The translations under genes and the position numbers were made by a program. DNA of 64,000 nucleotides from Roseovarius tolerans (GTDB taxonomy: Bacteria; Pseudomonadota; Alphaproteobacteria; Rhodobacterales; Rhodobacteraceae). The notes under the pieces are model-generated. The model saw only the letters and a program-made list of their open reading frames with translations, ran no database searches and was not told the DNA's origin. Shown piece by piece: positions 27,142-37,483 of the stretch (positions are counted from its first letter, which is position 1; each line of letters opens with the position of its first letter). The stretch spans positions 1 to 64,000 of the forward strand of contig NZ_FOBO01000016.1 in assembly GCF_900109855.1 (NCBI RefSeq), written 5' to 3'.

Positions 27142-27299
27142 GACGCCCGCCTTTGGGGGGTGTCCTCACCCCGGTCGTTGATCGTGCCTGCGTCATGGAT
27201 ATCGGCCATTAGGCGACGCAGTTGATCCGGCCGGGCGCGCGCCAGCATGCGCTGCACCTGGGTCAATGTCTCGCGGCGGGGCTGTTCAGGCGTCGTCAT
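27138..27299 (-). CDS. Small ORF between bchX and bchY
   Basis: A 53-codon frame ([26 protein letters not shown]..., then LRRLMADIHDAG). It begins 14 bases inside the 3' end of bchX and ends in an ATGA overlap with bchY, so it would be translated in coupling with both. The product is charged, helical and soluble, with no membrane segment. The bchC-bchX-bchY junctions in this cluster are otherwise tight, so the 144-base room between bchX and bchY is best explained by a real gene. I recognise no family. Confidence 0.6.
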   Translation of the reverse strand: MTTPEQPRRETLTQVQRMLARARPDQLRRLMADIHDAGTINDRGEDTPQRRAS

Positions 27300-28287
27300 A
27301 AACCACCTCCAGCGATGCCTTGGGGGCGGCGTATTTGCCGCGCATGTCCTCGTCCGTCGCAGGCTCCAGCACGTAGTCGCCGCCGGTGTCCTTGCTGTCG
27401 AACAGCCCCAGAAGCCCGTCCTGATCAAGCGGCGTGGGCCGCACCGGCGGCGCGATGGAGACCGCATCGGCCAGTTCGGCGAACAGCCCGCCCCACTGGC
27501 TCTGCGATGTGCCGACAATCTGGTAATTCGCGGATTTCTTGCGCAGGTCGTCATCCTGCGGAATGGCGGCCAGCACCGGGATATCCACCGCCTTGGCAAA
27601 GGCCTGCGCCTCGCCGGAATGGTCGTCCTTGTTGATCACAAGGCCCGCGACACCGACATTGCCGCCCAGCTTGCGGAAATACTCCACCGCCGAGCAGACG
27701 TTATTGGCGACATAGAGCGATTGCAGGTCATTGGACGCCACCAGAATGACCTTCTGCGCCATGTCCCGCGCGATCGGCAGGCCGAACCCGCCACAGACCA
27801 CATCGCCCAGAAAATCCAGCAGCACGTAGTCGAAATCCCAGTCGTGAAAGCCCAGCTTCTCCAGCAGTTCAAAGCCGTGGATGATGCCGCGCCCGCCACA
27901 GCCCCGGCCCACTTCCGGGCCGCCCAGTTCCATGGCAAACACGCCGCCGCGCTTGAAACACACGTCGCCGATCTTCACCGGCTCCCCGGCAAGGTTCTTC
28001 TTGGTCGAGGTCTCGATGATCGTCGGGCACGCCTTGCCGCCAAAGAGCAGCGAGGTGGTATCGGATTTCGGGTCGCAGCCGATCAGCAGCACCCGCTTGC
28101 CCTGTTCGGCCATCATGTGGCTGAGATTGGCGAGGGTAAAGCTCTTGCCGATCCCGCCCTTGCCGTAGATCGCGATGATCTGGGTCTTGGAGGTCGGTTC
28201 CTCGGTGATCAGATCGGCCAGATCTTCATGCGCCTCATCGCGCAGCCGCTGGTCGAAGTCCTTGAGATTCGGCACGTCGTCCTTCAC
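27286..28287 (-). CDS. bchX: Chlorophyllide a reductase iron protein
   Basis: A 333-residue NifH-like ATPase that passes electrons to BchYZ. The P-loop is [17 protein letters not shown]. Cluster cysteines lie in [10 protein letters not shown] and VVCGGFGLP, as expected for a [4Fe-4S] bridge between two subunits. An N-terminal extension of about 45 residues precedes the P-loop, typical of BchX and absent from BchL. The start overlaps the bchC stop by ATGA. Confidence 0.95.
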   Translation of the reverse strand: MKDDVPNLKDFDQRLRDEAHEDLADLITEEPTSKTQIIAIYGKGGIGKSFTLANLSHMMAEQGKRVLLIGCDPKSDTTSLLFGGKACPTIIETSTKKNLAGEPVKIGDVCFKRGGVFAMELGGPEVGRGCGGRGIIHGFELLEKLGFHDWDFDYVLLDFLGDVVCGGFGLPIARDMAQKVILVASNDLQSLYVANNVCSAVEYFRKLGGNVGVAGLVINKDDHSGEAQAFAKAVDIPVLAAIPQDDDLRKKSANYQIVGTSQSQWGGLFAELADAVSIAPPVRPTPLDQDGLLGLFDSKDTGGDYVLEPATDEDMRGKYAAPKASLEVVYDDA

Positions 28288-29225
28288 GCTGCATCCTTCC
28301 AGTTGAGTATCATTTTCAGGCAGTCGGGGTCACCGAAAGCCGTGCGGTAGGCGCTCGGGGCCTCTACGGCGGGGGCCTGATGGGTAATCAGTCCGCCAAG
28401 GCTAAGCGCCCCCTGGTCGATGAGCGAACTCACCGCTGCCAGGTCCTCTCGCGCCCATTCGGCTGCCACACGCAGCCGTGCCTCCTTCATGAAGGCGGGC
28501 GGAAAGGCAAAGCTGAGCGCCTCGGGGTAAAACCCGGCAAGGACGATCTCGCCGCCCTTCTGAATGCGCCCGATCAGGTCATTGAGGATCGCGGCATTGC
28601 CCGACGCGTCATAGATGGTGCGATAATCGCGGCGCGGGTCGTCTGCCGGATCGATGACCTCGTAGCCCCGCGCGCCGTCCCGCCGTCCCGGCTCGGTCTC
28701 CCACACGGTCGGCGCAGGCGCGCCCGCCGCAAGGGTGAGCCGCGCCAGAAGGCGGCCAAAGACGCCGTGCCCGACGATCAGATCAGGCACCGCCTTATCC
28801 AGTCCCGCCATCGCATGCCGCGCCGTGGCCGCAAGCGCCAGAAGCGCGCCCTCTGGGCCCATTTGCGAATCGATTCGAGTAACACGCGATGCCGAGGTGA
28901 CCAGACGCGACGCCGCGCCGCCAAAGAGCCCATACGCCCCGTCAAAGCAATCGGCGCCCGGAACGAACACATGATCGCCGGGGCGATAGCCCGTGCCCTG
29001 TGCGGCTTCGACCACCTCGCCGGCGGCCTCGTATCCCGGCACCAGCGGATAGCCCATGCCCGGAAAAGGCGGCATCGTGCCGTTCCAGAACAGCTTTTCG
29101 GTACCGGTGGAAATCCCTGAATGGGCGATCTCGACCACAATATCGCCCGCGCCCGGCGCCTTGAGCGCGAGGGTGTCGAGATGAAGATCCTCGGGACCGT
29201 TCAAAAAGACAGCGCGGGTTTCCAT
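28284..29225 (-). CDS. bchC: Bacteriochlorophyllide a dehydrogenase
   Basis: A 313-residue medium-chain dehydrogenase that oxidises the 3-hydroxyethyl group of the bacteriochlorophyll a precursor to the acetyl group. It has the GroES-like half ([45 protein letters not shown]) and a nucleotide-binding half ([15 protein letters not shown]). The ATG at 29225 with GGGAGG is used. A promoter with two PpsR/CrtJ sites lies immediately upstream. It is first gene of the bchCXYZ-puf superoperon. Confidence 0.94.
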   Translation of the reverse strand: METRAVFLNGPEDLHLDTLALKAPGAGDIVVEIAHSGISTGTEKLFWNGTMPPFPGMGYPLVPGYEAAGEVVEAAQGTGYRPGDHVFVPGADCFDGAYGLFGGAASRLVTSASRVTRIDSQMGPEGALLALAATARHAMAGLDKAVPDLIVGHGVFGRLLARLTLAAGAPAPTVWETEPGRRDGARGYEVIDPADDPRRDYRTIYDASGNAAILNDLIGRIQKGGEIVLAGFYPEALSFAFPPAFMKEARLRVAAEWAREDLAAVSSLIDQGALSLGGLITHQAPAVEAPSAYRTAFGDPDCLKMILNWKDAA

Positions 29226-29290
29226 GATCGCCTCCCAGCTGTGGCCCGTTTCCTGCGCGAAAGACTCAGCAGGTGGATACGGGTTCATGA

Positions 29291-29308
29291 TGTCAGTCTA
29301 CTCGGACA
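29291..29308. promoter_or_regulatory. PpsR/CrtJ operator 1 of bchC
   Basis: TGTCAGTCTACTCGGACA is a perfect TGT-N12-ACA site. On the minus strand it covers a candidate -10 (TAGACT, 29295-29300). PpsR/CrtJ represses photosynthesis genes in oxygen and strong light. Confidence 0.8.
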
Positions 29309-29316
29309 TGTTTATG

Positions 29317-29334
29317 TGTCAAGTTTGCGTTACA
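29317..29334. promoter_or_regulatory. PpsR/CrtJ operator 2 of bchC with -35 box
   Basis: TGTCAAGTTTGCGTTACA is a second perfect TGT-N12-ACA site, 8 bases from the first, as at Rhodobacter bchC. On the minus strand its inner end is TTGACA, a consensus -35, placed 16 bases before TAGACT. Repressor binding would therefore block polymerase. Confidence 0.82.
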
Positions 29335-29352
29335 CATTTGCCTGAAATACTG

Positions 29353-30486
29353 TCATTCCGCCTTAACGCAGCTCAGCGCCCCGGTGATGTAGGGGCGCGG
29401 CGCGCGCGGGATCGTGACGGTGTCAAAGCCCGCCGCGCGACACATCTCGGCGATCCGCGCGGCAGAGCGCACGCGCCCGGTGCCCATGGCCATGGTATAG
29501 AACGAGAAATATACGTCCCCTGCACGCTCGGGCCGGGCCCCGCCCGACATCGGCTCGGCCACGATCAGTCGCCCGCCGGGCGGCAGGGCGGCATGGCACT
29601 TGGCCAGCAGGTCGGTCACCGTGTCATCGGCATGATCATAGAGCACGCGGATCAGCGAAATCGCATCTGCCCCTTTTGGCAGCGCCTCGTCGCGGAACGA
29701 GCCGCCGCAAAGTTCGACACTGCCCGACAGCCCCGCCTCGGCCATACGGCGCGTGGCCTCTGGCATCACCTCGGGCAGATCGAAGAGTTGCAGGTCCAGG
29801 CGCGGATGGCGCTGCGCCACCGCGCGCAGAAACGCACCCGATCCGCCGCCCACATCCATCAGGCAAGATACCCCGCGCAACGGGATCATCCGCAGCACAT
29901 CCTCGGCCACCAGAACCTGGCTCTGCGCCATCAGGTCGGAATACCGCTCCGCCACATCGGGGGCGATGTCGCCGCCGGTGCCAAACACGTAAGGCCAGAA
30001 CCGCGCGAGTTCCGTCTCCCCCTCGCCACGCAAAAGCGCGACCGGATCAGCCATGTCGGCATAGAACGCCCGGTGGTGGCGAATCATCGCCTCCAGCCCC
30101 GGCACCCCCAGCAAGGCCGCCCCGCGCCGGGCCAGTGCAAACCGCCCGTCGCGCCGACGCTTCAGCAACTCGAGCGCCGCCCCCGCCTGCAACAGATGCG
30201 CCATCCGGTCAGCAGGGATGGCGGTGGCGCGGGCCAGCCCCTCGGGCGTTTGCGGGCCGAGATTGAAGAGACGGCGCAGGATATCCAGCTCGATCAGCGC
30301 GAACAGAACCTGCGATTGCACGAAGCCCTGCACGACATCAAAGAGCGCCGCACCGTCGCTGCGGGCAATCCCCCGGCTGAATGGTAACCGACTGGCAAGG
30401 CTCTGGAATCCGGGATTGGCAAGCAGCCGCGCGATGAGCCCCGCGCGCGGGCGACGCGGGGCGGGGGCTGCGTCCTGCACCGCCAT
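29353..30486 (-). CDS. crtF: Hydroxyneurosporene O-methyltransferase
   Basis: A 377-residue SAM-dependent methyltransferase that methylates the 1-hydroxy group of acyclic carotenoids, for example demethylspheroidene. An N-terminal dimerisation part precedes the SAM site [32 protein letters not shown] follows. The start is 6 bases from the crtE stop, so it is cotranscribed with crtE. The bchC promoter lies downstream of its stop, so crtEF message can read through into bchC. Confidence 0.92.
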   Translation of the reverse strand: MAVQDAAPAPRRPRAGLIARLLANPGFQSLASRLPFSRGIARSDGAALFDVVQGFVQSQVLFALIELDILRRLFNLGPQTPEGLARATAIPADRMAHLLQAGAALELLKRRRDGRFALARRGAALLGVPGLEAMIRHHRAFYADMADPVALLRGEGETELARFWPYVFGTGGDIAPDVAERYSDLMAQSQVLVAEDVLRMIPLRGVSCLMDVGGGSGAFLRAVAQRHPRLDLQLFDLPEVMPEATRRMAEAGLSGSVELCGGSFRDEALPKGADAISLIRVLYDHADDTVTDLLAKCHAALPPGGRLIVAEPMSGGARPERAGDVYFSFYTMAMGTGRVRSAARIAEMCRAAGFDTVTIPRAPRPYITGALSCVKAE

Positions 30487-30491
30487 GCGGC

Positions 30492-31367
30492 TCAGACCGA
30501 GCTTCGGGCGCGTGTGGGCACCTTGGGCATGATCTGTTGCGCCTGCTTGCGCACCATCTGCGCGAGCGCCGCCTCACCGGGGCAGGAGGGAATCGAGGCA
30601 ATGGCCCCGGCCAGAATATCACCCAACCGCGCCATCGCACCCTCGACGCCCAGTTCCGCAACCGCATTGGGCCGCCCGTGGAGATCATCCTGTCCCACCG
30701 GCTTGCCAAGGCTCGCCTCATCGAGCAGCGCATCGCGCAGATCGTCGGCAACCTGAAAGGCCTCGCCGATCAGCGCGCCCAGATCGGTCCAGTTCTCGGG
30801 CGCATGCCCCGCCGACAGCGCCCCCATCTCGGTCGCGGCCATGAACAGCGCCCCGGTCTTGGAGCGGTGATAGGCGCGCAGATCGATTTCGGGCTCGCTC
30901 TCCCATCCCTGCCCGGCGCAGATGCCGTTGGGCATGCCGGTCCGGTCCGAGAGCGCGCGGATCAGCCCGAGCGCACGGGCCGCATCGTCCGCGTCGGCGC
31001 GCGACAGCACGTCGAAGGCCATCACGATCAGGCTGTCGCCGGTCAGCACCGCCAGCGGCTCGGAATAGGCGCGATGCACGGACGGCTTGCCGCGCCGCAG
31101 ATCGGCATCATCGAAACAGGGCAGATCGTCATGCACGAGGCTCGCGCAGTGAATAAGTTCCAGCGCCGCCGCTGCCCGATCGGTGAGCGCGGGGCGATCG
31201 TCGCCGCAGGCCATCGCGACAGAGACCAGGATCGTCGGCCGGATACGCGCGCCGCCGGGCGTTGTGGCGTAGTCGAGCGCCGAGGCCAGTTGGCGCGGGG
31301 CAAGCCCGCCCTGACCCCGCCTGATGGCATCGCGCAACGCGCTGTCGATCCGGTCGCTGAGTGGCAT
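30492..31367 (-). CDS. crtE: Geranylgeranyl diphosphate synthase
   Basis: A 291-residue trans-prenyltransferase. The first Asp-rich motif is [14 protein letters not shown] and the second is [27 protein letters not shown] follows. It makes GGPP for carotenoids and phytol. The ATG at 31367 has a perfect GAAGGAGG; the longer frame to 31409 would overlap the operators. Two PpsR sites lie in the divergent spacer towards crtD. Confidence 0.92.
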   Translation of the reverse strand: MPLSDRIDSALRDAIRRGQGGLAPRQLASALDYATTPGGARIRPTILVSVAMACGDDRPALTDRAAAALELIHCASLVHDDLPCFDDADLRRGKPSVHRAYSEPLAVLTGDSLIVMAFDVLSRADADDAARALGLIRALSDRTGMPNGICAGQGWESEPEIDLRAYHRSKTGALFMAATEMGALSAGHAPENWTDLGALIGEAFQVADDLRDALLDEASLGKPVGQDDLHGRPNAVAELGVEGAMARLGDILAGAIASIPSCPGEAALAQMVRKQAQQIMPKVPTRARSSV

Positions 31368-31390
31368 GCAAGCCTCCTTCGCTCTGCGTA

Positions 31391-31408
31391 TGTCACTAAT
31401 GTATGACA
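31391..31408. promoter_or_regulatory. PpsR/CrtJ operator A, crtE-crtD spacer
   Basis: TGTCACTAATGTATGACA is a perfect TGT-N12-ACA site, 23 bases upstream of the crtE start, in the divergent spacer. Confidence 0.8.
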
Positions 31409-31415
31409 TATCATG

Positions 31416-31433
31416 TGTAAATCATACTGGACA
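31416..31433. promoter_or_regulatory. PpsR/CrtJ operator B, crtE-crtD spacer
   Basis: TGTAAATCATACTGGACA is a second perfect site, 7 bases from operator A. Between them they cover the whole 95-base divergent promoter region, so one pair can repress both crtEF and crtDC. Confidence 0.8.
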
Positions 31434-31462
31434 CATTGCGCATTCGAGTCAACAATCGCCCC

Positions 31463-33013
31463 ATGAGCAAAAGAAATTTCCCGGAGCACAGCACCCCGCC
31501 CGTGATCGTCGTGGGCGCGGGCGTGGCCGGGCTTGCGGCGGCGGCGCGGCTGGCGCAGGCACGGCTCCCGGTCACGGTGCTGGAGCGCCACGCCGCCCCC
31601 GGCGGCAAGATCCGCGCCCTGCCCTCGCGCGCCGGTCCGGTGAATACCGGGCCCACCGTGCTGACCATGCGCGCCGTCTTTGACGATCTCTTCGCGCAGC
31701 TTGGCACCCGGCTGGAGGATCACGTGACCCTGCATCGGCAAGACGTGCTGGCGCGGCATTTCTGGCCCGATGGCAGCACGCTCGACCTCTATGCCGACCA
31801 CGAGCGCAGCGCGGCGGCGGTGCGCGATTTCGCAGGGTCCCGTGGCGAGGCGCAGTTCCGCCGCTTCTGCGCGCGCGCGAGGACGCTGTTCGACGGGTTC
31901 GACGGCCCGGTGATGCAGTCTGCCACGCCATCGCCCGCGCGGCTGATCGCGCATGTGGCACGACACCCGCATCTGATACGCGCAATGGCCCCCGCTTCGT
32001 CGCTCGCGGGGATGCTCCGGCGCAGCTTCGACGACCCGCGCCTTGCGCAGCTGTTCGGGCGCTACGCCACCTATGTCGGCGGCGCGCCGGACAAGGTGCC
32101 CGCACTGCTCGCGCTGATCTGGGAGGCCGAGGCGGCGGGGGTCTGGGTGGTCGAGGGCGGCATGACGCAGCTTGCGCAGGCGCTCGCCGATCTGGCCGTC
32201 AAACATGGCGCGGTGTTCCACTACAACGCCCATGTCGCGCAAATCGAGACGGAAGAGGGACGCGCCGCGCAGGTGGTGCTGGCAGACGGCTCGGCGATGG
32301 CCGCACAGGCGGTGCTCTTCAACGGCGACCCCCGCGCGCTTGCCACCGGCGCGCTCGGGCCGGATGTGGCGCGCGTGGCCCCGCAGACCGCCCGTGCCGC
32401 GCGCTCGCTCTCGGCGGATGTCTGGGCCTTTGCCGCCACCCCGCACGGCCCCGATCTCGCCCATCACAACGTGTTTTTCCGCGAGGACGCGCAGGCCGAA
32501 TTCGACGCCCTCGCCAACGGCACCCGCCTGCATGACCCCACGCTCTATGTCTGCGCGCAGGATCGCGGTTTGCCCGCGTCGCCGCCAGAGATCGAACGCT
32601 TCGAGATCATCGCCAACGCGCCGCCCCTGCGCCCCGGCCTTGCCCAATCAGAGGATATCCACGCATGTCAGACACGCACCTTCCAGATGCTGCGCCGTTT
32701 CGGGCTGCGCTTCGATCCCGCGCCGGGGCCGGAGTGCCTGAGCACCCCGCAGACCTTCGAGAAACTCTTTCCCACGACACTCGGCGCACTCTACGGGCAG
32801 AGCCCGCAGGGCATGTTCGCGGCCTTTCAGCGGCCGACGGCGCGGACGCAGGTGAAGGGGCTCTATCTGGCGGGGGGCGGGGCGCATCCGGGGGCGGGTG
32901 TGCCGATGGCGACCCTCTCCGCGCGGCATGCGGCCGAGGCGATCTTGAGCGACCGAATTTCGACCTCGACGTGCCCGAGAACGGCTATGCCTGGTGGTAT
33001 GTCGACGGCCTGA
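31463..33013 (+). CDS. crtD: Hydroxyneurosporene/methoxyneurosporene desaturase
   Basis: A 516-residue FAD-dependent carotenoid desaturase of the CrtI fold. The dinucleotide motif is VIVVGAGVAGLAAAARLAQ and the C-terminal FAD motif is GLYLAGGGAHPGAGVPM. It introduces the 3,4 double bond in the spheroidene route. The ATG at 31463 is close to the family start; codons from 31436 lie in the operator region. The 3' end overlaps the crtC frame. It is divergent from crtE. Confidence 0.92.
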   Translation: MSKRNFPEHSTPPVIVVGAGVAGLAAAARLAQARLPVTVLERHAAPGGKIRALPSRAGPVNTGPTVLTMRAVFDDLFAQLGTRLEDHVTLHRQDVLARHFWPDGSTLDLYADHERSAAAVRDFAGSRGEAQFRRFCARARTLFDGFDGPVMQSATPSPARLIAHVARHPHLIRAMAPASSLAGMLRRSFDDPRLAQLFGRYATYVGGAPDKVPALLALIWEAEAAGVWVVEGGMTQLAQALADLAVKHGAVFHYNAHVAQIETEEGRAAQVVLADGSAMAAQAVLFNGDPRALATGALGPDVARVAPQTARAARSLSADVWAFAATPHGPDLAHHNVFFREDAQAEFDALANGTRLHDPTLYVCAQDRGLPASPPEIERFEIIANAPPLRPGLAQSEDIHACQTRTFQMLRRFGLRFDPAPGPECLSTPQTFEKLFPTTLGALYGQSPQGMFAAFQRPTARTQVKGLYLAGGGAHPGAGVPMATLSARHAAEAILSDRISTSTCPRTAMPGGMSTA

Positions 33014-33885
33014 GCGACGACGGTAGCCGCGCGATCAGCGTGATCGGCTTCATCGGCTCGGTGTTCTCGCCGTGGTATGCGTGGTCGGGGCGCAAACGCC
33101 CGGCGAACCATGTCTGCATCAACGTGGCCACCTATGGCCCCGGCGGTCGCTTTACCATGACCGACCGGGGCGAAAGCGCCCTGCGCCAGAGCCGCGACTG
33201 CCTGACCGTCGGACCCTCCTCGATGCGGTGGCAGGGCGACCGGCTGGTGATCGACGTGAACGAGATCGGCGCGCCACCGATGGTGTCCCGCGTGCGCGGA
33301 CGGATCACCGTCACACCCACGGCGCTGACACAGGTGGAACTGCCCCTCACCCCCGATGGCAGCCATATCTGGCGCCCCTTCGGCCCCACGGCAGATATCG
33401 AGGTCGATCTGGAGACCCGGGGCTGGCAATGGCGCGGGCATGGCTATTTCGACGCTAATTTCGGCACCCGCGCGCTGGAACAGGATTTCGGCTTCTGGAC
33501 CTGGGGGCGCTACCCCGCGCGCGGCGGCAGCACCTGTTTCTACGATGCCACCCGGCTTGACGGTTCCGACCTCGCGACGGCGGTGCATTTCGATGCTCAG
33601 GGGCGCGCGCAGGTGATCGACGCAGCCCCCAAGGCGCGGATGCGCCGCAGCCTATGGGCCGTGGCGCGCGAGACGCGGGCCGATCCGGGCTATCAGCCAA
33701 GGCAGATCAAGCCGATGCTCGATGCGCCCTTCTATTGCCGCTCCGCCGTGCGGACCTGTCTGGATGGCGAGGAAACGGTGGGCGTGCATGAGGCGCTCGA
33801 TCTGCGCCGGTTCCGCGCCGCCCTGCTCAAGCCGATGCTGGCCGTGCGGGTGCCGCGCCGGGCTCAGTGGCAGTTCGAGGACTGA
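32971..33885 (+). CDS. crtC: Acyclic carotenoid 1,2-hydratase
   Basis: About 304 residues. CrtC adds water across the 1,2 double bond of neurosporene-type carotenoids. NGYAWWYVDGLSDDG, FIGSVFSPWYAWSG, CINVATYGPGGRFTMTDRG and YFDANFGTRALEQDFGFWTWGRYP are strong family marks. No in-frame ATG precedes this conserved block. The GTG at 32971 is the first usable start; another GTG at 33040 would give 281 residues but cut the conserved YVDGLSDDG. The frame overlaps crtD by 43 bases. Function is secure; the start is not. Confidence 0.88.
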   Translation: MPENGYAWWYVDGLSDDGSRAISVIGFIGSVFSPWYAWSGRKRPANHVCINVATYGPGGRFTMTDRGESALRQSRDCLTVGPSSMRWQGDRLVIDVNEIGAPPMVSRVRGRITVTPTALTQVELPLTPDGSHIWRPFGPTADIEVDLETRGWQWRGHGYFDANFGTRALEQDFGFWTWGRYPARGGSTCFYDATRLDGSDLATAVHFDAQGRAQVIDAAPKARMRRSLWAVARETRADPGYQPRQIKPMLDAPFYCRSAVRTCLDGEETVGVHEALDLRRFRAALLKPMLAVRVPRRAQWQFED

Positions 33886-33888
33886 GCG

Positions 33889-35493
33889 TCAGGCCCCGAG
33901 CGCGCGCAAGACCGATGGCAGTTCCTCGGGCAAGTCCTCGGCGATCAAGCCGGGACCAAAGGAGCGCGCGCATTCGACATGCAGCCAGGCCGCAGTTTCA
34001 GCCGCCTGCATCGGATTGAGCCCCCGCGCCAACAGTCCAGTGATGAACCCTGCCAGAACGTCGCCCGATCCCGCAGTGGCAAGCCAAGGTGCTGCGCGCT
34101 CATACTGCGCGGAGTTGATGCTGCATCGCCCGTCAGGCGCGGCGATCACCGTATCGGGGCCTTTGAACAGCACCACGCAGCCCGCCCTTTTGGCCGCCTC
34201 TCGGGTGGCATCCACCTTGGAATAGGCCGGGCCCTTTGTGGCCGGGGCGTTCAGCTTTTCAGCGATATCCGGGAACAGGCGGGCGAATTCCCCACCATGG
34301 GGCGTCAACACACAGTTCTCGTGAAGCATATCAAAGAGCGTCTCCGGCGCGTCCTCGAAAGCGGTCAGAGCATCGGCGTCCAGAACCGTCGGACGGGGGC
34401 CATTCCCGCCAAGCGCGACGGGCACCAAATCCCGCGCGCGCTCCACGCCCATGCCCGGTCCCAGACACAGCGCATTGATCCGGGTGTCCTCAAGCACCTC
34501 AGCAAGGGCTACGCCATCGTCAACCCGTCGCAGCATCAACGCGGTGATCTGCGTCGCCACCTCCATCTGTGCCGCCCCCGGCACGCCAAGCGTCACCACC
34601 CCCGCCCCGACCCGCAGCGCGCCGCGCGCCGCCAACCGCGCGGCACCGGCCTTGCCCGCACCGCCGGACAGGATAAGCGCGTGGCCGTGGGAATACTTAT
34701 GACCCGCGCGCTTCGCGACGGCGCGCAGCGTTTGGCATGCCACAGCGTTCACAATCTCCGGCCCGGCCCGGTGCCTCAGGCCTATGTCCTTGACTACGAC
34801 CTTGCCGCAGGCAATGGGACCGTCCTGCAACACATGGCCCAACTTGAGGCAATGAAAGCTCACCGTCAGATCACTGTGCACGCTTGCTGCTTCCAAACGA
34901 TCGGGAAGACCAGTGAACTCCTCGGACGCCAATACCCTGCCGCTATCGCTGCACAGACCGCTTGGCAGATCGACCGACACGATCACCGGGGTCCAGTCCA
35001 GCCTGTCACCTTCGGTGATATGCGCGCCCCAGCCACGGCTGTCGCACAAATCCAGAAGCACGCCTCCAAGACCCCGCACCGGGCGAGTGAGACCCGTGCC
35101 AAAGATCGCATCGACGACCAGTGACGGCTTGCGCATCGAAGGCTCAAGCGTGGCGGTCAACGTTGCCACCTCACCCATCTCTAGCCATTTCTCGTAGTTC
35201 ACCTTCGCATCGCGCGACAGCTTGGCAGGCTCACCGTAGAGATACACCTCTACCTCCCAACCCCATTCCTTCAGCAGCCGCGCCACCACAAATCCGTCGC
35301 CGCCATTATTTCCCGGCCCGCACAACACAACCGCCCTGTACGGCGCCTTGGCAAGTTCCGGCCATTCCTCGAACACTGCCTCGACCACGCCGCGCCCGGC
35401 GCGCTCCATCAGTTCCAGCCCGGTGACCGTACCCGACTCGATTGCCGCCTGTTCGATGGCGCGCATTTGCGCGGCTGTGAGGATTTCGAGCAA
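33889..35493 (-). CDS. nnr: Bifunctional NAD(P)H-hydrate epimerase/dehydratase
   Basis: A 534-residue cytoplasmic repair enzyme for damaged NAD(P)H. The N-terminal YjeF epimerase domain (TAAQMRAIEQAAIESG; LCGPGNNGGDGFVVARLL) covers residues 1 to about 215. The C-terminal ADP-dependent dehydratase domain has LTPHGGEFARLFPD and WLATAGSGDVLAGFITGLL. The first codon is TTG (35493), giving the family-typical LEILTAAQMRAIE start. Its 3' end faces crtC with 3 bases between, marking the border of the photosynthesis cluster. Confidence 0.92.
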   Translation of the reverse strand: MLEILTAAQMRAIEQAAIESGTVTGLELMERAGRGVVEAVFEEWPELAKAPYRAVVLCGPGNNGGDGFVVARLLKEWGWEVEVYLYGEPAKLSRDAKVNYEKWLEMGEVATLTATLEPSMRKPSLVVDAIFGTGLTRPVRGLGGVLLDLCDSRGWGAHITEGDRLDWTPVIVSVDLPSGLCSDSGRVLASEEFTGLPDRLEAASVHSDLTVSFHCLKLGHVLQDGPIACGKVVVKDIGLRHRAGPEIVNAVACQTLRAVAKRAGHKYSHGHALILSGGAGKAGAARLAARGALRVGAGVVTLGVPGAAQMEVATQITALMLRRVDDGVALAEVLEDTRINALCLGPGMGVERARDLVPVALGGNGPRPTVLDADALTAFEDAPETLFDMLHENCVLTPHGGEFARLFPDIAEKLNAPATKGPAYSKVDATREAAKRAGCVVLFKGPDTVIAAPDGRCSINSAQYERAAPWLATAGSGDVLAGFITGLLARGLNPMQAAETAAWLHVECARSFGPGLIAEDLPEELPSVLRALGA

Positions 35494-35517
35494 TACCTGA
35501 CCTCTAGTGATTCATTT

Positions 35518-35536
35518 TCGCCTCAAAATGAGGCGA
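35518..35536. promoter_or_regulatory. Inverted repeat in nnr-glnB divergent spacer
   Basis: TCGCCTC-AAAAT-GAGGCGA has perfect 7-base arms. It lies 25 bases from the nnr start and 131 from glnB. It could be an operator or the 5' hairpin of a leader. The rest of the 173-base spacer shows no gene. Confidence 0.45.
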
Positions 35537-35552
35537 TATGCATAATTATTAG

Positions 35553-36005
<453 letters not shown>

Positions 36006-36036
36006 CCCATTTCCCAGCAAGAAAAGGAAAAAGAGA

Positions 36037-37443
36037 ATGAGCAAAGACGCGATTCTCAAGCAGATCAAGGACGAGGATATCGAGTATGTCGATATCCGCT
36101 TCACTGACCCGCGCGGCAAGCTGCAGCATGTGACGGTGATGGCCGATCAGGTCGACGAGGACTTCCTCGATGAAGGATTCATGTTCGACGGCTCCTCCAT
36201 CGCAGGATGGAAGTCGATCGAAGCATCGGACATGAAGCTGATGCCAGCATTCGACAGCGCCTATGTCGATCCGTTCTACGCCGAAAAGACGCTTTGCATC
36301 CATTGTTCGGTTGTCGAGCCCGATACCGGTGAACCCTACAACCGCGATCCGCGCGGCACTGCCGAAAAGGCCGAGGCCTATCTGAAGGCATCAGGTATCG
36401 GCGATGTGTCCTATTGGGGCCCTGAGGCGGAATTTTTCCTGTTCGACGATGTGCGCGTCTCGAACTCGATCAACAAGGTGTCCTATGAGGTCGACGCGCT
36501 CGACGCATCCTGGAACACCGACACCGAATATGAGATGGGCAATACCGGCCATCGTCCCGGCGTCAAGGGTGGCTATTTCCCGGTGAACCCGATCGACGAC
36601 GGTCAGGACATCCGTTCGGAAATGCTGTCCACGATGAAGCGCCTCGGCATGAAGGTCGACAAGCACCACCACGAGGTGGCCTCGTGCCAGCACGAGTTGG
36701 GTCTGATCTTCGGCACGCTGACCGAGCAGGCCGACGAGCTTCAGAAATACAAGTATGTCATCCACAACGTGGCGCAGGCCTATGGCAAGACCGCGACCTT
36801 CATGCCCAAGCCGATCTATGGCGACAACGGCACCGGCATGCATGTCAACATGTCGATCTGGAAGGACGGCAAGCCGCTCTTTGCCGGTGACAAGTATGCA
36901 GATCTGAGTCAGGAAGCGCTGTGGTTTATCGGCGGCATCCTGAAGCACGCGAAAACGCTCAATGCCTTCACCAACCCGTCGACCAACAGCTACAAGCGTC
37001 TGATCCCCGGCTTCGAAGCCCCTGTGCTGCGCGCTTATTCAGCCCGCAACCGCTCGGGCTGCGTGCGTATCCCGTGGACCGAGAGCCCCAAGGCCAAGCG
37101 CGTCGAAGCGCGTTTCCCCGATCCGTCGGCGAATCCCTACCTGTGCTTTGCCGCGCTGCTTATGGCGGGTCTCGACGGTATCAAGTCGAAAATCGACCCG
37201 GGCGAGGCCATGGACAAGAACCTCTACGACCTGCCCGCCGAAGAGCTTGAGGGAATTCCCACCGTCTGCGGGTCCCTGCGCGAGGCGCTGGATGCGCTGA
37301 AGGCGGATCATTCGTTCCTGCTGGCCGGTGACGTCTTCACCAAGGACCAGATCGACGGCTATATCGACCTGAAGATGGAAGAACTCGAACTTTATGAGCA
37401 CACGCCGCACCCGGTTGAATTCCTGATGTACTATAGCTGCTGA
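36037..37443 (+). CDS. glnA: Glutamine synthetase, type I
   Basis: A 468-residue GSI enzyme making glutamine from glutamate, ammonia and [21 protein letters not shown], the active-site [25 protein letters not shown], and the arginine segment [12 protein letters not shown] are present. The adenylylation site is the Tyr in [11 protein letters not shown] long frame extends upstream to 35878 inside glnB but is a shadow; ATG 36037 has AAGGAAAAAGAG. A strong terminator follows. Confidence 0.97.
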   Translation: MSKDAILKQIKDEDIEYVDIRFTDPRGKLQHVTVMADQVDEDFLDEGFMFDGSSIAGWKSIEASDMKLMPAFDSAYVDPFYAEKTLCIHCSVVEPDTGEPYNRDPRGTAEKAEAYLKASGIGDVSYWGPEAEFFLFDDVRVSNSINKVSYEVDALDASWNTDTEYEMGNTGHRPGVKGGYFPVNPIDDGQDIRSEMLSTMKRLGMKVDKHHHEVASCQHELGLIFGTLTEQADELQKYKYVIHNVAQAYGKTATFMPKPIYGDNGTGMHVNMSIWKDGKPLFAGDKYADLSQEALWFIGGILKHAKTLNAFTNPSTNSYKRLIPGFEAPVLRAYSARNRSGCVRIPWTESPKAKRVEARFPDPSANPYLCFAALLMAGLDGIKSKIDPGEAMDKNLYDLPAEELEGIPTVCGSLREALDALKADHSFLLAGDVFTKDQIDGYIDLKMEELELYEHTPHPVEFLMYYSC

Positions 37444-37483
37444 GGCGGCCGGTCGGTCACTAGCGGCCACCATGCTAACCAAG

